Notes: generated by a model from the letters alone, not told the origin. DNA of 64,000 nt from JAAZKA01 sp034926225 (GCA_034926225.1 JAYFRF010000005.1:231729-295728), one strand, 5' to 3'; numbered from the stretch's first letter, positions 8,347 to 17,135 are shown. Made by a program: numbers and translations.

Positions 8347-9219
8347 TTAGCCCTTAAGAGAACCGATCATTACGCCCTTCGCGAAGTATTTCTGCAAAAA
8401 CGGATAGATGATAATCATAGGAAGGATGGACACGATGATCGTCGCGTTCGTCAGTGTCTCGCCCAATACCAGCGAGTCGCCGGAAAGGGCGTTGGCCTCC
8501 TGACTGATCGTAGAACCCGCGATCAGCATCTGCTTTAATAGCACCTGCACGGGGTATTTCGCCGTATCGGTCAGATAGATGAACGGCTTCATGTAGGAGT
8601 TCCACTCGGCGACCGCGTAGAACAGCGCGATCGTCGTCAGAATCGCCGTCGACAGCGGGAGCATGATGCGCTGCAGGACGCCCAAGTCGTTTAAACCGTC
8701 GATTTTTCCCGCGTCCTCCAGCTCTTTTGGAAGCGACTGGAAGAAGCTCTTCATAACGATCAGGTTATACGTGCTGACGCAGCCCATCAGAATCATCAAA
8801 AGCCTTGTATTGAGCAGCCCGTAAAGCTTCATCGTCAGGTAAGTCGGGATCATGCCGCCGTTGAAGAACATCGTGATGACAATCATCGTCATAAAAACGC
8901 CGTAGCCCCACAGCCGGTTGCCCTTGCTTAAGGCATATGCACCCGTCGTCGTCACGAACATGGCAAGGATCGTATGGAAGAACACGTAAAAAAGCGTATT
9001 GCCATAGGCGGGGACGATGTTCGTAGCGCTGAGGATCATCTTATACCCGCCGAAATTTAAGCCGATCGGATAGAACGTGACGCTGCCCTGCATCACCGGC
9101 AGCGTATCCGACATGGACACGGCGAGAATATGCAGCATCGGGTAAATGATTAATAACGCAAACGTAGTAATAAACAGGTATTTTAAAAAAGAGAAAAACG
9201 AGAATTTCTGCTGTACCAT
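8347..9219 (-). CDS. Carbohydrate ABC transporter permease, MalG/LplC type
   Basis: The 290-residue inner-membrane protein has about six membrane helices. The cytoplasmic coupling motif of binding-protein-dependent permeases (EAA loop) reads LEDAGKIDGLNDLGVLQRI in the second half, and the C-terminus ends in the usual KYFAKGVMIGSLKG. It should pair with the neighbouring LplB-type permease. The permease gene upstream ends 15 bases before it, and the binding-protein gene lies downstream on the same transcript. Confidence 0.9.
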   Translation of the reverse strand: MVQQKFSFFSFLKYLFITTFALLIIYPMLHILAVSMSDTLPVMQGSVTFYPIGLNFGGYKMILSATNIVPAYGNTLFYVFFHTILAMFVTTTGAYALSKGNRLWGYGVFMTMIVITMFFNGGMIPTYLTMKLYGLLNTRLLMILMGCVSTYNLIVMKSFFQSLPKELEDAGKIDGLNDLGVLQRIMLPLSTAILTTIALFYAVAEWNSYMKPFIYLTDTAKYPVQVLLKQMLIAGSTISQEANALSGDSLVLGETLTNATIIVSILPMIIIYPFLQKYFAKGVMIGSLKG

Positions 9220-9234
9220 ATTAAAAACCCTCCC

Positions 9235-10182
9235 TTACCACAAGCTGTAGTCCGTCAGCTTGCGGCTGACGAAGTTGGCCGCCACCACGAACAGCAGGTT
9301 AATGAGCGAGTTAAACAGTCCCACGGCCGTCGAGTAACTGAATTGACTGCCGGCAAGACCCTGCCTGTACACGTAGGTCGAGATGACGTCCGACGTGACA
9401 AGGTTCGATGTCGTCTGCATCAGATACGCCTTTTCAAAGCCGACGGACAGCAGCGAGCCGGTTCTTAACACGAACAACGTTACGATCGTCGGTGCGATGC
9501 ACGGCAGGGTGATATGCGTAATCTGCTGAAGCTTACCCGCGCCGTCGATCACCGCGGCCTCATACAGCTCCTGATCGATGGCAGCAAGCGCCGCGTAATA
9601 GATAATCGCGCCCCAGCCGGCTTCCTGCCAGATACCCGAAAAGATGTACAGCGACCGGAAGTACCGCGGATAAGTAAACACGTCCGCGCGCGGGAACCCG
9701 AACAGATTCATGAAATCCATTAAAAGACCGCTGTCGGGGTTGAGCATGCTCTTGAGCATGCCGACGATAACGACGGTGGAGATAAAGTGCGGCATGTACG
9801 AAACGGTCTGGAAGGCTTTTTTCGTCCAGTCCACGCGAACCTCATTGACGACAAGCGCGAGGAAAATTGTAAACGGAAAGCTGATGATCAACGAATACGC
9901 GCTCAGGAGGAACGTATTGCGTACGAGCTTCCAGCTGTTCAGCTCCGTAAAGAAACGAATATAATGCTTTGCGCCGACCCATGTGCTGCCGGATACGCCG
10001 AGAAACGGTTTGTAATCCATGAACGAAATGGATATGCCCCAAATAGGCACATAGTTAAACAGAACGAGATAGAGAATGCACGGAAGTACCAGAATCAGCA
10101 GATACCGACTGTCGAGGAACTTTTTCTTCCCCGGCGACATCCGCCTGTACCCCGAGGATACCGGCGTCGCGGCTGTTTTCAT
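9235..10182 (-). CDS. Carbohydrate ABC transporter permease, MalF/LplB type
   Basis: This is the first gene of the importer operon, about 315 residues with six predicted helices. The EAA loop reads ELYEAAVIDGAGKLQQI. The N-terminus before the first helix carries the KFLDSRYLLIL and NYVPIWGISISF segments typical of LplB-like permeases. The start is the ATG preceded by a GGGGGGT site; the frame stays open for 22 more codons upstream but without a better site. A fully consensus promoter lies about 115 bases ahead. Confidence 0.9.
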   Translation of the reverse strand: MKTAATPVSSGYRRMSPGKKKFLDSRYLLILVLPCILYLVLFNYVPIWGISISFMDYKPFLGVSGSTWVGAKHYIRFFTELNSWKLVRNTFLLSAYSLIISFPFTIFLALVVNEVRVDWTKKAFQTVSYMPHFISTVVIVGMLKSMLNPDSGLLMDFMNLFGFPRADVFTYPRYFRSLYIFSGIWQEAGWGAIIYYAALAAIDQELYEAAVIDGAGKLQQITHITLPCIAPTIVTLFVLRTGSLLSVGFEKAYLMQTTSNLVTSDVISTYVYRQGLAGSQFSYSTAVGLFNSLINLLFVVAANFVSRKLTDYSLW

Positions 10183-10298
10183 TTCTTTACCCCCCAAAGT
10201 CATATTCGCGCGTCCGACAGTCCCGGCGTTTCCGCGGTTCCGGCACAAGCGATGCCAGGCCGCGGTTCATCGGATTTTCATACCGCTTTTACAAAATG

Positions 10299-10327
10299 AT
10301 TATAACAACCCGCCCTAAATTTGTCAA
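10299..10327 (-). promoter_or_regulatory. Consensus sigma-A promoter of the sugar ABC importer operon
   Basis: On the minus strand TTGACA and TATAAT, both perfect, are spaced by exactly 17 bases. The leader to the first permease is about 110 bases. Such a strong promoter on a sugar operon suggests repression by an unseen regulator; I could not fix an operator. Confidence 0.85.
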
Positions 10328-10427
10328 TACTTTCCTGCATTCGCAGTTGATTTATTTCATTTTCAATATTCTCCCAGTCATTTTTTGTGCCGATTCATTC
10401 TTTCCGGCTTTTATTTGTTTTTATATG

Positions 10428-10455
10428 TTGACATTTTTACGGCATATGATATAAT
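10428..10455 (+). promoter_or_regulatory. Promoter of the aspS leader transcript
   Basis: Perfect TTGACA and TATAAT boxes are spaced by 16 bases. Transcription should begin near 10462, giving a leader of about 300 bases before aspS. Confidence 0.85.
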
Positions 10456-10484
10456 AGATAAAATTTAAGTCGAGGCGATTTTTC

Positions 10485-10520
10485 ATGCTGTTCTTATCAC
10501 TTTACGACATCGATCGATAG
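10485..10520 (+). CDS. Putative leader peptide with two Asp codons (MLFLSLYDIDR)
   Basis: This 11-codon open frame has a good ribosome site (GAGG, 8 bases before the ATG) and begins about 23 bases into the transcript. Its product is MLFLSLYDIDR. Two of its last four residues are Asp (codons GAC and GAT), the amino acid charged by the synthetase encoded downstream. The stop codon touches the first stem of the following RNA structure. This is the classic layout of a ribosome-mediated attenuator, in which slow decoding of Asp codons would alter folding of the leader. Function is inference from position, ribosome site and codon content; a frame this short could arise by chance. Confidence 0.6.
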   Translation: MLFLSLYDIDR

Positions 10521-10660
10521 GCGCTTAAGCGTCCCCTTTGCGGAGATGCTCAAGCGCCATATCGGCGTTGTGTCGCAAGGGGAAAGGACAAATCAGCTCC
10601 TTTTATATAAAAAACCCCGTACCGGCACACGTTGCGTTCGTGTAGGTACGGGGTTTTTAT
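10520..10660 (+). promoter_or_regulatory. Attenuator region of aspS: competing stems and an intrinsic terminator
   Basis: After the leader peptide, GGCGCTT (10520-10526) can pair with AAGCGCC (10552-10558). CCCCTTTGCG (10533-10542) can pair with CGCAAGGGG (10574-10582). The two pairings interlock and so largely exclude each other. A strong terminator follows: CCCCGTACC (10615-10623) pairs with GGTACGGGG (10645-10653), extended by ACACG/CGTGT inside, then TTTTTATTTT. No T-box consensus (TGGNACCGCG type) is present, although aminoacyl-tRNA synthetase genes in Firmicutes usually use T-boxes. Which stem acts as the antiterminator cannot be settled by eye. Between here and aspS I see only a spacer of about 100 bases. 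Confidence 0.65.
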
Positions 10661-10761
10661 TTTCTTTGAGAGGTCGTGGTATCATGCGGCATACAGATTA
10701 TGCCGAAAGCGATTGGGGTTATTCACCGCATCCATCATACTATATTACGGAGGGCATGTAT

Positions 10762-12090
10762 ATGCTTATAATTCAACCCCAATCCGCGGAATATTCCATC
10801 GAAGCGTCCGCGCTTTCCCTGTCCATCGGGGAAACGGTCACGCTGCAAGGGATGGTGTATAAAATCCGCGAAATGTCAGGGTTTGCTTTTATCCTGTTAC
10901 AGACGCGCACGCAGCTTTGTCAATGCGTCTGGTCACCGGACTTTACCGATTTCCCGCTGTCCGCGCTGCATCCGGGAGCAGCGGTACGCGTCAAAGGCGC
11001 TGTCACGGAGGAGCCGCGCAGCCATACCGGGTATGAACTGCGGCTTCTTTCCTGTACCTTACTGAACTCGCCGTCCCGCGAGGAACCTCCCGTCGTCATC
11101 AACAATCGCGAAGCCACCGCGGCGCTCGATACGCTGCTCGACTACCGTCCCCTTACGCTGCGCAATCAGAAGGAACGCGCAATTTTTGTGATTCAAGCCG
11201 CGTTATGCGCCGGATTTCGCCGGTTTTTCATCGAAAACGGCTTCACGGAGATCCATTCGCCAAAACTCTGCTCCGGCGGCGCGGAGGGCGGTACGGAGGT
11301 CTTCCAGGTAGACTATTTCGGCAAACCCGCCTGCCTCGCGCAGAGTCCGCAGCTTTATAAACAGATGATGGTCGGCGTTTTCGAGCGCGTCTATGAAATC
11401 GCCCCCGTTTTTCGCGCGGAAAAGCACGATACCGCACGCCACATCAACGAGTACACCGGTGTCGACTTCGAAATGGGCTTCATCACGAGCTTTCACGATC
11501 TCATGCGGATGGAAGCCCGCCTGATCGCGTCTGCGCTTTCCTACGTAGACAGCGTCTGTCCCGAGGAACTGGCGCTCTTAAAGACTGAGCTTCCCAAAAC
11601 CGACGCGATTCCCGCCATCCCTTTCGACGAGGCGAAGCTTATCATCGCTGACGCTTATCATCGCCCCGTCACCGACCCGCTGGACTTTGACCCAGAGGAG
11701 GAAAAGCTTTTAGGCGCGCTGATCAAGCAGGAAACCGGCAGCGATTTCGTCTTTGTCACGCATTATAAAAGCGCAAAGCGGCCGTTTTATACGATGGATA
11801 CGCCGGGAAACCCCGATGTGACGGAAAGCTTCGACTTGCTTTTCCGCGGCATGGAAGTCACCACCGGCGGACAGCGCATCCATGATTACGATATGCAGCT
11901 TGATAAAATGCGCGCGCGCGGCGTTGACCCCGCACTGTTTGAAAGCTATCTGTCCGCGCACAAATACGGCCTTCCTCCGCATGGCGGACTCGGCATCGGC
12001 CTGGAGCGTTTCACCGCGCGGCTTTTAGGCTTTGACAATGTCCGCCGCGCGACGCTGTTCCCCCGCGATACGCATCGCTTGGAACCGTAG
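10762..12090 (+). CDS. aspS: Aspartyl-tRNA synthetase, archaeal/nondiscriminating type
   Basis: The 442-residue class II synthetase attaches Asp to tRNA(Asp), and probably also to tRNA(Asn) for later amidation. Residues ~20-105 are the OB-fold anticodon domain. The catalytic core has motif 2 as FRAEKHDTARHINEY and motif 3 as GGLGIGLERFTARLLG, ending LFPRDTHRLEP as in archaeal AspRS. It lacks the large GAD insertion of bacterial AspRS, hence the short length. The start is the ATG 8 bases after a TACGGAGG site; an in-frame ATG at 10684 is a weaker alternative that would add 26 residues. It lies alone behind an apparent attenuator. Discrimination between tRNA(Asp) and tRNA(Asn) cannot be read by eye. 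Confidence 0.85.
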   Translation: MLIIQPQSAEYSIEASALSLSIGETVTLQGMVYKIREMSGFAFILLQTRTQLCQCVWSPDFTDFPLSALHPGAAVRVKGAVTEEPRSHTGYELRLLSCTLLNSPSREEPPVVINNREATAALDTLLDYRPLTLRNQKERAIFVIQAALCAGFRRFFIENGFTEIHSPKLCSGGAEGGTEVFQVDYFGKPACLAQSPQLYKQMMVGVFERVYEIAPVFRAEKHDTARHINEYTGVDFEMGFITSFHDLMRMEARLIASALSYVDSVCPEELALLKTELPKTDAIPAIPFDEAKLIIADAYHRPVTDPLDFDPEEEKLLGALIKQETGSDFVFVTHYKSAKRPFYTMDTPGNPDVTESFDLLFRGMEVTTGGQRIHDYDMQLDKMRARGVDPALFESYLSAHKYGLPPHGGLGIGLERFTARLLGFDNVRRATLFPRDTHRLEP

Positions 12091-12097
12091 GCGATAA

Positions 12098-12136
12098 GAC
12101 AAAGCTCGAACCGCCACACGCGGTTCGAGCTTTGTC
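12098..12136. terminator. Bidirectional terminator between aspS and the VOC-family gene
   Basis: A perfect 17-bp stem with a 5-base loop lies between two convergent genes. The plus-strand side ends GTTAGGCTTTTTC, so the tail is better after a few bases. Confidence 0.8.
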
Positions 12137-12137
12137 G

Positions 12138-12533
12138 TTAGGCTTTTTCGTGAAAGTATAATGCCCATGGAATGCCGCATTTGTCCGTCACGAGCGCCAA
12201 TGCCGTCGCCCACGGATATGGGCCCCCGAGCGAATAATTCCGCCCTTCTTGTATTAAAACGCCATACGCCTTACGAAAATCACTCTCGTTTTCAAAGTGA
12301 ATTTCGCAGACCATCACATTTTCCGAGACCCTTTCGACTTTATTCCCCGGGCAGAGTAAAATTTCAAATCCGTTAATTTCCATCAATATATGGATATCTT
12401 CCCCGTCCGGCGGCGTTGATTCGGAAATTTTTCTCGCGTTGAAAGCTTGCTGATATAAGGAAAAAGCTTCTATTCTTTCTTCGTTTGTACTGCCTATGCA
12501 GAAAGCCATCTTAAATTGTGGGTACTGCGGCAT
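12138..12533 (-). CDS. VOC/glyoxalase-superfamily protein, PhnB-like
   Basis: The 131-residue cytoplasmic protein has the paired beta-alpha-beta-beta-beta fold pattern. The first half has EERIEAFSLYQQAFNA followed by HILMEINGFEILL. The second half has MVCEIHFENESDFRKAY and ends with the LVTDKCGIPWALYF signature of PhnB/YjdN-like proteins. Function in this group is mostly unknown; several members are dioxygenase- or lyase-like, others are binding proteins. GAGGAGG precedes the chosen ATG, while an ATG five codons earlier overlaps that site. It is a single gene with its own unit, ending at the shared terminator. Confidence 0.75.
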   Translation of the reverse strand: MPQYPQFKMAFCIGSTNEERIEAFSLYQQAFNARKISESTPPDGEDIHILMEINGFEILLCPGNKVERVSENVMVCEIHFENESDFRKAYGVLIQEGRNYSLGGPYPWATALALVTDKCGIPWALYFHEKA

Positions 12534-12612
12534 AGCGATCCTCCTCATAGCTTATAGATTTCATCGTCGCCGTCTTTTGAATAAAAAACCATCGCAGTGT
12601 CCGCTGTGAAAA

Positions 12613-12641
12613 ACGGCGGCGGGACAAGCTCCCGCCGCCGT
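12613..12641 (-). terminator. Terminator of the gpmI-epimerase-mutarotase operon
   Basis: A 12-bp perfect stem (ACGGCGGCGGGA) with a 5-base loop is followed by TTTTTC on the minus strand, 8 bases past the last gene. Confidence 0.85.
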
Positions 12642-12648
12642 AAACGGA

Positions 12649-13584
12649 CTATTCCACCAGCTTATTGACAAGTGCCGCCACCGCCGCGAAATCGCCCGGC
12701 TTCGGCGCCTTTACATCGTCGAGAATACACCAGGTCTCCACATGATCGACCTTCTTCCCCGGTTCGACCATGCGCAGCGGGGAAAGAGACTCCATTTCCA
12801 GGAAGCTTGCGTTGGTATAGGTTTCAAAATTCATACCGCCGTCGGGGTATACCGCGCCTTCCACGAAGGGCAGGCGCTTCACGAACAACGCGCCGCGATA
12901 GGCATAGGCGGCCCAGCCCCGACGGTTATCGAGACCCAGCTTGAACGCCGTCTGCGCGCGCTTGTCCTGACGGAGCGTGATGTATTCCTTCCCCCAGGCC
13001 ACGCGTTTGTCGCTCATATCGCTGTACGGCCAGAGCGCCATCACACGGTTGCCGAGAAGGCCCGTATTATGCCGGTTCTGCGGGATGATCTCGACGCCGC
13101 CGGGGGTCAGCACGGACAGCGCCCACACGGCGAACTCCTGCGGTACCTCCGCGATGTTGGTCACCGAATTGGTCACGGTCACCTGCGTGCCGTACTCCTC
13201 AAGCGCGACGGTCAGTTCCATCGTAATACCGTTTTTACGCTGCGGCGGCGGGGTAAAGGTGACGCCGGTATTGGAAATGGCATAGCGAACACGGGTATTG
13301 TCGGGATAGTAGCAGCGTGGCAGCGATTCCGGGCTAATCCAGATGCGGTGGCCGCCGTAGATATACCAGGCCGCGCCGCGTCCGTAGTAGTCGGACATCG
13401 CCTTCTCGTCATGGACAATGGAACGCGCGCGATCCTCGAAAAAGAAATTCGATCCGCCCCGCAGGGAATAACCGATCACGCGCGGACCGATATCGAGGGT
13501 CACATAGACCTCCGCGAAAGCGTTTTCAATCTTTAAGCAGCGCCCGAAATTCTTATAGCGAACCTCGCTGTAGCTGATGGCCAT
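12649..13584 (-). CDS. Galactose-mutarotase-like protein (DUF4380-like)
   Basis: The 311-residue protein looks like an all-beta supersandwich of the aldose-1-epimerase type. Recognisable segments are LDIGPRVIGYSLRGGSN near the N-terminus, YGGHRIWISPESLPRCYYPDN at residues ~76-96, and WALSVLTPGGVEIIPQ in the middle. The GGHRxWxxPE pattern is typical of DUF4380 proteins, whose substrate is not established. There is no signal peptide, so it should act inside the cell on a free or phosphorylated sugar. It is the last gene of an operon after a sugar phosphate epimerase, which supports a role in sugar interconversion. Confidence 0.7.
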   Translation of the reverse strand: MAISYSEVRYKNFGRCLKIENAFAEVYVTLDIGPRVIGYSLRGGSNFFFEDRARSIVHDEKAMSDYYGRGAAWYIYGGHRIWISPESLPRCYYPDNTRVRYAISNTGVTFTPPPQRKNGITMELTVALEEYGTQVTVTNSVTNIAEVPQEFAVWALSVLTPGGVEIIPQNRHNTGLLGNRVMALWPYSDMSDKRVAWGKEYITLRQDKRAQTAFKLGLDNRRGWAAYAYRGALFVKRLPFVEGAVYPDGGMNFETYTNASFLEMESLSPLRMVEPGKKVDHVETWCILDDVKAPKPGDFAAVAALVNKLVE

Positions 13585-13602
13585 GAGAATACCTCCTTTC
13601 CA

Positions 13603-14502
13603 TTATAACGCACACATACGGGCAAGTTCCCTTGCGACCTTATAGAGAAGCCTCGTCGAATCCATCAGCAACGCCGCGCCGTACATCACCTGTGTCTGAT
13701 CGGCTTCAAGGGACAGTGTGCCGCCGTAGCCGATTTCCTTCAGTGCGGCGGCGAAATCCGTCCAGCAAACACTTGACAGATGCGTCGGGCCGTTGTATCC
13801 GAGCATCGGCGCGACATGGCAGTCGTCGATGCCGTCGTTGTCGTGGATGTGCAGCGTACAGAGCCGTTTGCCGAGCTTTCGCGCCATGTCCGCAGCACCC
13901 GAGCCGGAAAGCTGGGCATGTCCGGTGTCGAGGCAGGCGACAAACTGCCCTCCGAGCGCGTCGATATAGTCGATCATCTCCTCCGCCGAGGAGCAGACCG
14001 TCGGGCAGATACGCTTTTTCTCCGGATCCCAGTTGAACATATTTTCGACGCCGAGCCGGACGCCGCACCGCTCAAGCATAGGCGTCAGCTCACCGTAAAA
14101 CTTCATGTTAATCTCACGCGTTTCGGCGCGGAAATGGTCATAGCGATATTCCCGCGGGATGCAGGGATGGATGATGATATAGGGAGAGCCGAGACGGTAC
14201 GCCGCGAGGATCGCTTTCTTCTGGCACTCGAGGATATAGGCGTCCTCGTCGGGATTCGCGGTATACGAGGGCATCGGCGAATGCACCTGTCCGATCTCGA
14301 TCCCGGCGTCGCGCGCCGTCTGTCCGAGGTTTTCAAAATAGCGTTCAAAATCGGCTTCGGGACCGGCAAAAAGCTCGCCGTGCATGTCGTACTTGAACAT
14401 GCCGAAGTCCACCGCGTCAAAGCCGATGTCGGCAAGCCTTTTTAAAGCTTCGGCGTCACCGTAGGTACGCGCCATCATGTCGGTTGTTACGGATACCTTC
14501 AT
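13603..14502 (-). CDS. Sugar phosphate isomerase/epimerase (xylose-isomerase-like TIM barrel)
   Basis: This is a 299-residue TIM barrel of the AP endonuclease 2 fold. Metal-site segments are seen as IIIHPCIP, LGVENMFN, ACLDTGHAQLSG, LHIHDNDGIDDCH and LSLEAD. These are the Glu, Asp, His, His and Glu positions that bind a divalent metal in the family. The substrate cannot be inferred. It sits 18 bases after gpmI and 18 bases before the mutarotase-like gene, so the three are one transcript. It is one of three proteins of this fold in the window. Confidence 0.8.
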   Translation of the reverse strand: MKVSVTTDMMARTYGDAEALKRLADIGFDAVDFGMFKYDMHGELFAGPEADFERYFENLGQTARDAGIEIGQVHSPMPSYTANPDEDAYILECQKKAILAAYRLGSPYIIIHPCIPREYRYDHFRAETREINMKFYGELTPMLERCGVRLGVENMFNWDPEKKRICPTVCSSAEEMIDYIDALGGQFVACLDTGHAQLSGSGAADMARKLGKRLCTLHIHDNDGIDDCHVAPMLGYNGPTHLSSVCWTDFAAALKEIGYGGTLSLEADQTQVMYGAALLMDSTRLLYKVARELARMCAL

Positions 14503-14520
14503 ACGTATATCCTCCCGCTC

Positions 14521-16041
14521 TTATTTTTCGATCAGGCTCTCTCCCGTCATCTGGGCGGGCTTTTCGATGCCCATCAGGTCGAGCATCGTCGGGGTAATGT
14601 CCGCCAAACGACCGCCTTTACGCAGGGTGATCGGATGGCCGGCGCCAACGACGCAGAACGGCACGGGGTTTGTCGTATGCGCGGTAAACGGCGTCACGCC
14701 GTCGTCGTCGAGCAGCTTATCGGCATTGCCGTGGTCGGCGGTGATCAGCGCCATGCCGCCGGCGGCGAGTGTATGCTCCACCACGCGTCCGACGCAGGTA
14801 TCCACGGCCTCGACCGCCTTGACCGCCGCGTCGAAGATGCCGGTGTGACCGACCATATCGCAGTTCGCGAAATTTAGGATAATCGCGTCGTAGGTACCGG
14901 CGTCGATGCGGGAGCAGACCTCGTCCGTAACCTTATACGCGCTCATCTCCGGCTGGAGATCGTAGGTTGGCACGTTCGGGGAATCGATCAGACACCGATC
15001 CTCGCCCTCGTAGACGGTTTCGGAGCCGCCGTTGAAGAAGAAGGTGACATGGGCGTACTTGGTATACTCGGCGATGCGCAGCTGGCGCATATGATGGTTT
15101 GCAAGCACCTCGCCAAAGGGCATGGTCAGCTCCTCCGGCGGGAATGCGATCTTCACATTCGGCATCGTCGCGTCGTACTGCGTCATGCAGACGTAGTAAA
15201 GCGGGAAAAAGCCTTTTTTGCGGGGAAAACCGTCGAAATCCGGATCGACAAACGCGCGGGTGATCTCACGGGCGCGATCTGGACGGAAATTGAAGAAGAT
15301 CACGGAATCATTCGCGCCGATCACGGTATCGGTGCAGACGATGGGCTTGATGAACTCGTCGGTCACACCCTCGGCATAGGACTTTTTGATCGCGTCCACG
15401 GGGTCGGCGTTCTTCACGCCCTCACCGCATACCATCGCGTTGTACGCAAGCCCGACGCGGTCCCACTTCTTCTCGCGGTCCATCGCGTAATAGCGGCCCA
15501 TGACGGTCGCGACCTTGCCTGTGATTTCCTTCGTCTTTTCGACGCACTCGGCGACAAAATCCGCGCCGGATGCCGGCGGCACGTCGCGGCCGTCCATCAG
15601 GCAGTGGATGTACACACGGTCGAGCCCGCGCCGCCGCGCGAGCTCCAAGAGCCCCCAAAGATGGGTGTTGTGCGAATGGACGCCGCCGTCGGACATCAGG
15701 CCGATGAGATGGAGGGCGGAGCCCCGCTCCTTTGCGTTGTCGACCGCGCCGGTGAGCGCGGCATTCTCAAAGAAATCGCCGTCGCGAATAGACTTCGTGA
15801 TGCGGGTCAACTCCTGATAGACGACGCGGCCCGCGCCGATGTTGGTGTGTCCGACCTCGGAGTTGCCCATCTGCCCATCCGGCAGACCGACGTCCATTCC
15901 GGACGCGCCGATCTCGGTCATGGGGTTATGTGTAAAAATACGGTCGAGGTTCGGTGTTTTCGCCGATGCGATGGCATTGCCGTTACGGTCGGGATTGATG
16001 CCGAAACCATCCATAATAATCAGTGTAACGGGTTTCCTCAT
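14521..16041 (-). CDS. gpmI: 2,3-bisphosphoglycerate-independent phosphoglycerate mutase
   Basis: The enzyme interconverts 3- and 2-phosphoglycerate in glycolysis using two Mn ions. The 506-residue protein has normal length. The first metal site is DGFGINPDRNGNA. The phosphorylated Ser lies in GLPDGQMGNSEVGHTNIG. The insert domain has HLWGLLELARR and HCLMDGRDVPP. The phosphatase domain closes with ANCDMVGHTG and LITADHGNADKL, which carry metal-binding Asp and His residues. It lies in the middle of an operon with a GNAT gene upstream and sugar-isomer genes downstream, not directly with pgk and tpiA, which end in their own terminator. Confidence 0.97.
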   Translation of the reverse strand: MRKPVTLIIMDGFGINPDRNGNAIASAKTPNLDRIFTHNPMTEIGASGMDVGLPDGQMGNSEVGHTNIGAGRVVYQELTRITKSIRDGDFFENAALTGAVDNAKERGSALHLIGLMSDGGVHSHNTHLWGLLELARRRGLDRVYIHCLMDGRDVPPASGADFVAECVEKTKEITGKVATVMGRYYAMDREKKWDRVGLAYNAMVCGEGVKNADPVDAIKKSYAEGVTDEFIKPIVCTDTVIGANDSVIFFNFRPDRAREITRAFVDPDFDGFPRKKGFFPLYYVCMTQYDATMPNVKIAFPPEELTMPFGEVLANHHMRQLRIAEYTKYAHVTFFFNGGSETVYEGEDRCLIDSPNVPTYDLQPEMSAYKVTDEVCSRIDAGTYDAIILNFANCDMVGHTGIFDAAVKAVEAVDTCVGRVVEHTLAAGGMALITADHGNADKLLDDDGVTPFTAHTTNPVPFCVVGAGHPITLRKGGRLADITPTMLDLMGIEKPAQMTGESLIEK

Positions 16042-16072
16042 ATATAAAAAGTACCTTTCTTCAGATAATAGC

Positions 16073-17071
16073 TTACAGCGGGCAGAACATCAGCAGCTCG
16101 CCGTTTGTGGCAGTGCCGTACTGCTCGAAGCCGCAGGTTTTATAGAGCTTCTGCGCCTTATAATTTGTCGAATGTGTGATCAGCCGCAGCACATGCTTGC
16201 CATGCGTACGCGCGCGCGATTTCAGGAAGGTCAGCATCACGCGACCGATGCCCTCCCCCTGCGCCTCGTCCGCCACGCCGATGCCGACGGAGGTCACGAC
16301 CTCGTCCAGCAGCCGTAAAAAGACGTAACCGATGACACGTTCCTCCCCATCGACCGTCCATACGGCAACGAAGCGGTCGTCCATCGGGTCGTGCTGGGTA
16401 TCGCGGCACAGCGTGTCGAGCGACGCCCGGTCGAGCCGGTGCGGGGTGAAAAACGCAATGCTCGCGGGGCTCATCGAATGGAAGAACGCGTCCAGCTTCG
16501 CGCCGTCGTCCTCCCGCAGGGAGCGGAGCATGTAGGGCTTTCCGGAGCGCGCCGTATAGGAGATCGCAACCGGCTCCCAACACGTAAGGGACTCCGCCGA
16601 TTGCGGCACGAGATTATACATGAACAGCATATCACCATTCATAGCGTTGCCGACCTGATAAAAGCCGTCATGCTGCAAGAGCCGGTGTGCACGGACATTG
16701 CGCGGCGGCACCGCCGCGCAAGCGAGAACATAGTCCCGCGAGCGCGCCCAGTCCAGCATCGCGTTCAGCAGCATTTTCCCGATACCGCATCCAGCATACG
16801 CGTCTAAAATACCCAGCGAAAGGATGGGCACGGGGCGATAAAGCTCGTCCAAAATACCGTAGCCGACGATACGATCGTCGGACACAGCCGCCAGTCTCGC
16901 TGTATGCGTCATATCGACGGTTTCGCGGCAGATCCGTTCCAGCGCTTCGGGAGAGATGCTGTGCGGAGTAAATAACGAGAGCGCATCCGGGCTAAGGGCG
17001 CGGAAAAAGGCGGACAATCTGGCGGCGTCGTCCCCGTTCAGCGGACGAACGGCAAGCGTCTGCTTCGTCAT
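16073..17071 (-). CDS. Tandem GNAT-family acetyltransferase
   Basis: The 332-residue protein holds two GNAT domains in a row (~1-165 and ~170-332). Each has the acetyl-CoA pyrophosphate loop: AGCGIGKMLLNAMLDWAR in the first copy and QGEGIGRVMLTFLKSRAR in the second. Each copy starts with a similar LxxDDGAKLxAFFxxxSPxxxxFFTPH stretch, so the gene arose by internal duplication. The acceptor is unknown. It heads the operon that continues into gpmI. Confidence 0.85.
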   Translation of the reverse strand: MTKQTLAVRPLNGDDAARLSAFFRALSPDALSLFTPHSISPEALERICRETVDMTHTARLAAVSDDRIVGYGILDELYRPVPILSLGILDAYAGCGIGKMLLNAMLDWARSRDYVLACAAVPPRNVRAHRLLQHDGFYQVGNAMNGDMLFMYNLVPQSAESLTCWEPVAISYTARSGKPYMLRSLREDDGAKLDAFFHSMSPASIAFFTPHRLDRASLDTLCRDTQHDPMDDRFVAVWTVDGEERVIGYVFLRLLDEVVTSVGIGVADEAQGEGIGRVMLTFLKSRARTHGKHVLRLITHSTNYKAQKLYKTCGFEQYGTATNGELLMFCPL

Positions 17072-17101
17072 AAAAAGCCTCCCCTACGAGTAGAAAAACA
17101 A

Positions 17102-17135
17102 ACGCGGAAAGACGCCTTTGCGCGCCTTTCCGCGT
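17102..17135 (-). terminator. Terminator of the pgk-tpiA operon
   Basis: The 10-bp stem ACGCGGAAAG/CTTTCCGCGT is followed by TTGTTTTT on the minus strand, 35 bases past tpiA. Confidence 0.8.

Noticed and set aside
10546..10761. A 72-codon N-terminal extension of AspRS
   Set aside because: It would run through the terminator hairpin and T run, and AspRS homologues start near the ATG behind TACGGAGG.
10462..10762. T-box riboswitch ahead of aspS
   Set aside because: No TGGNACCGCG-type antiterminator sequence is present and the leader is too short for a normal stem I plus specifier loop.
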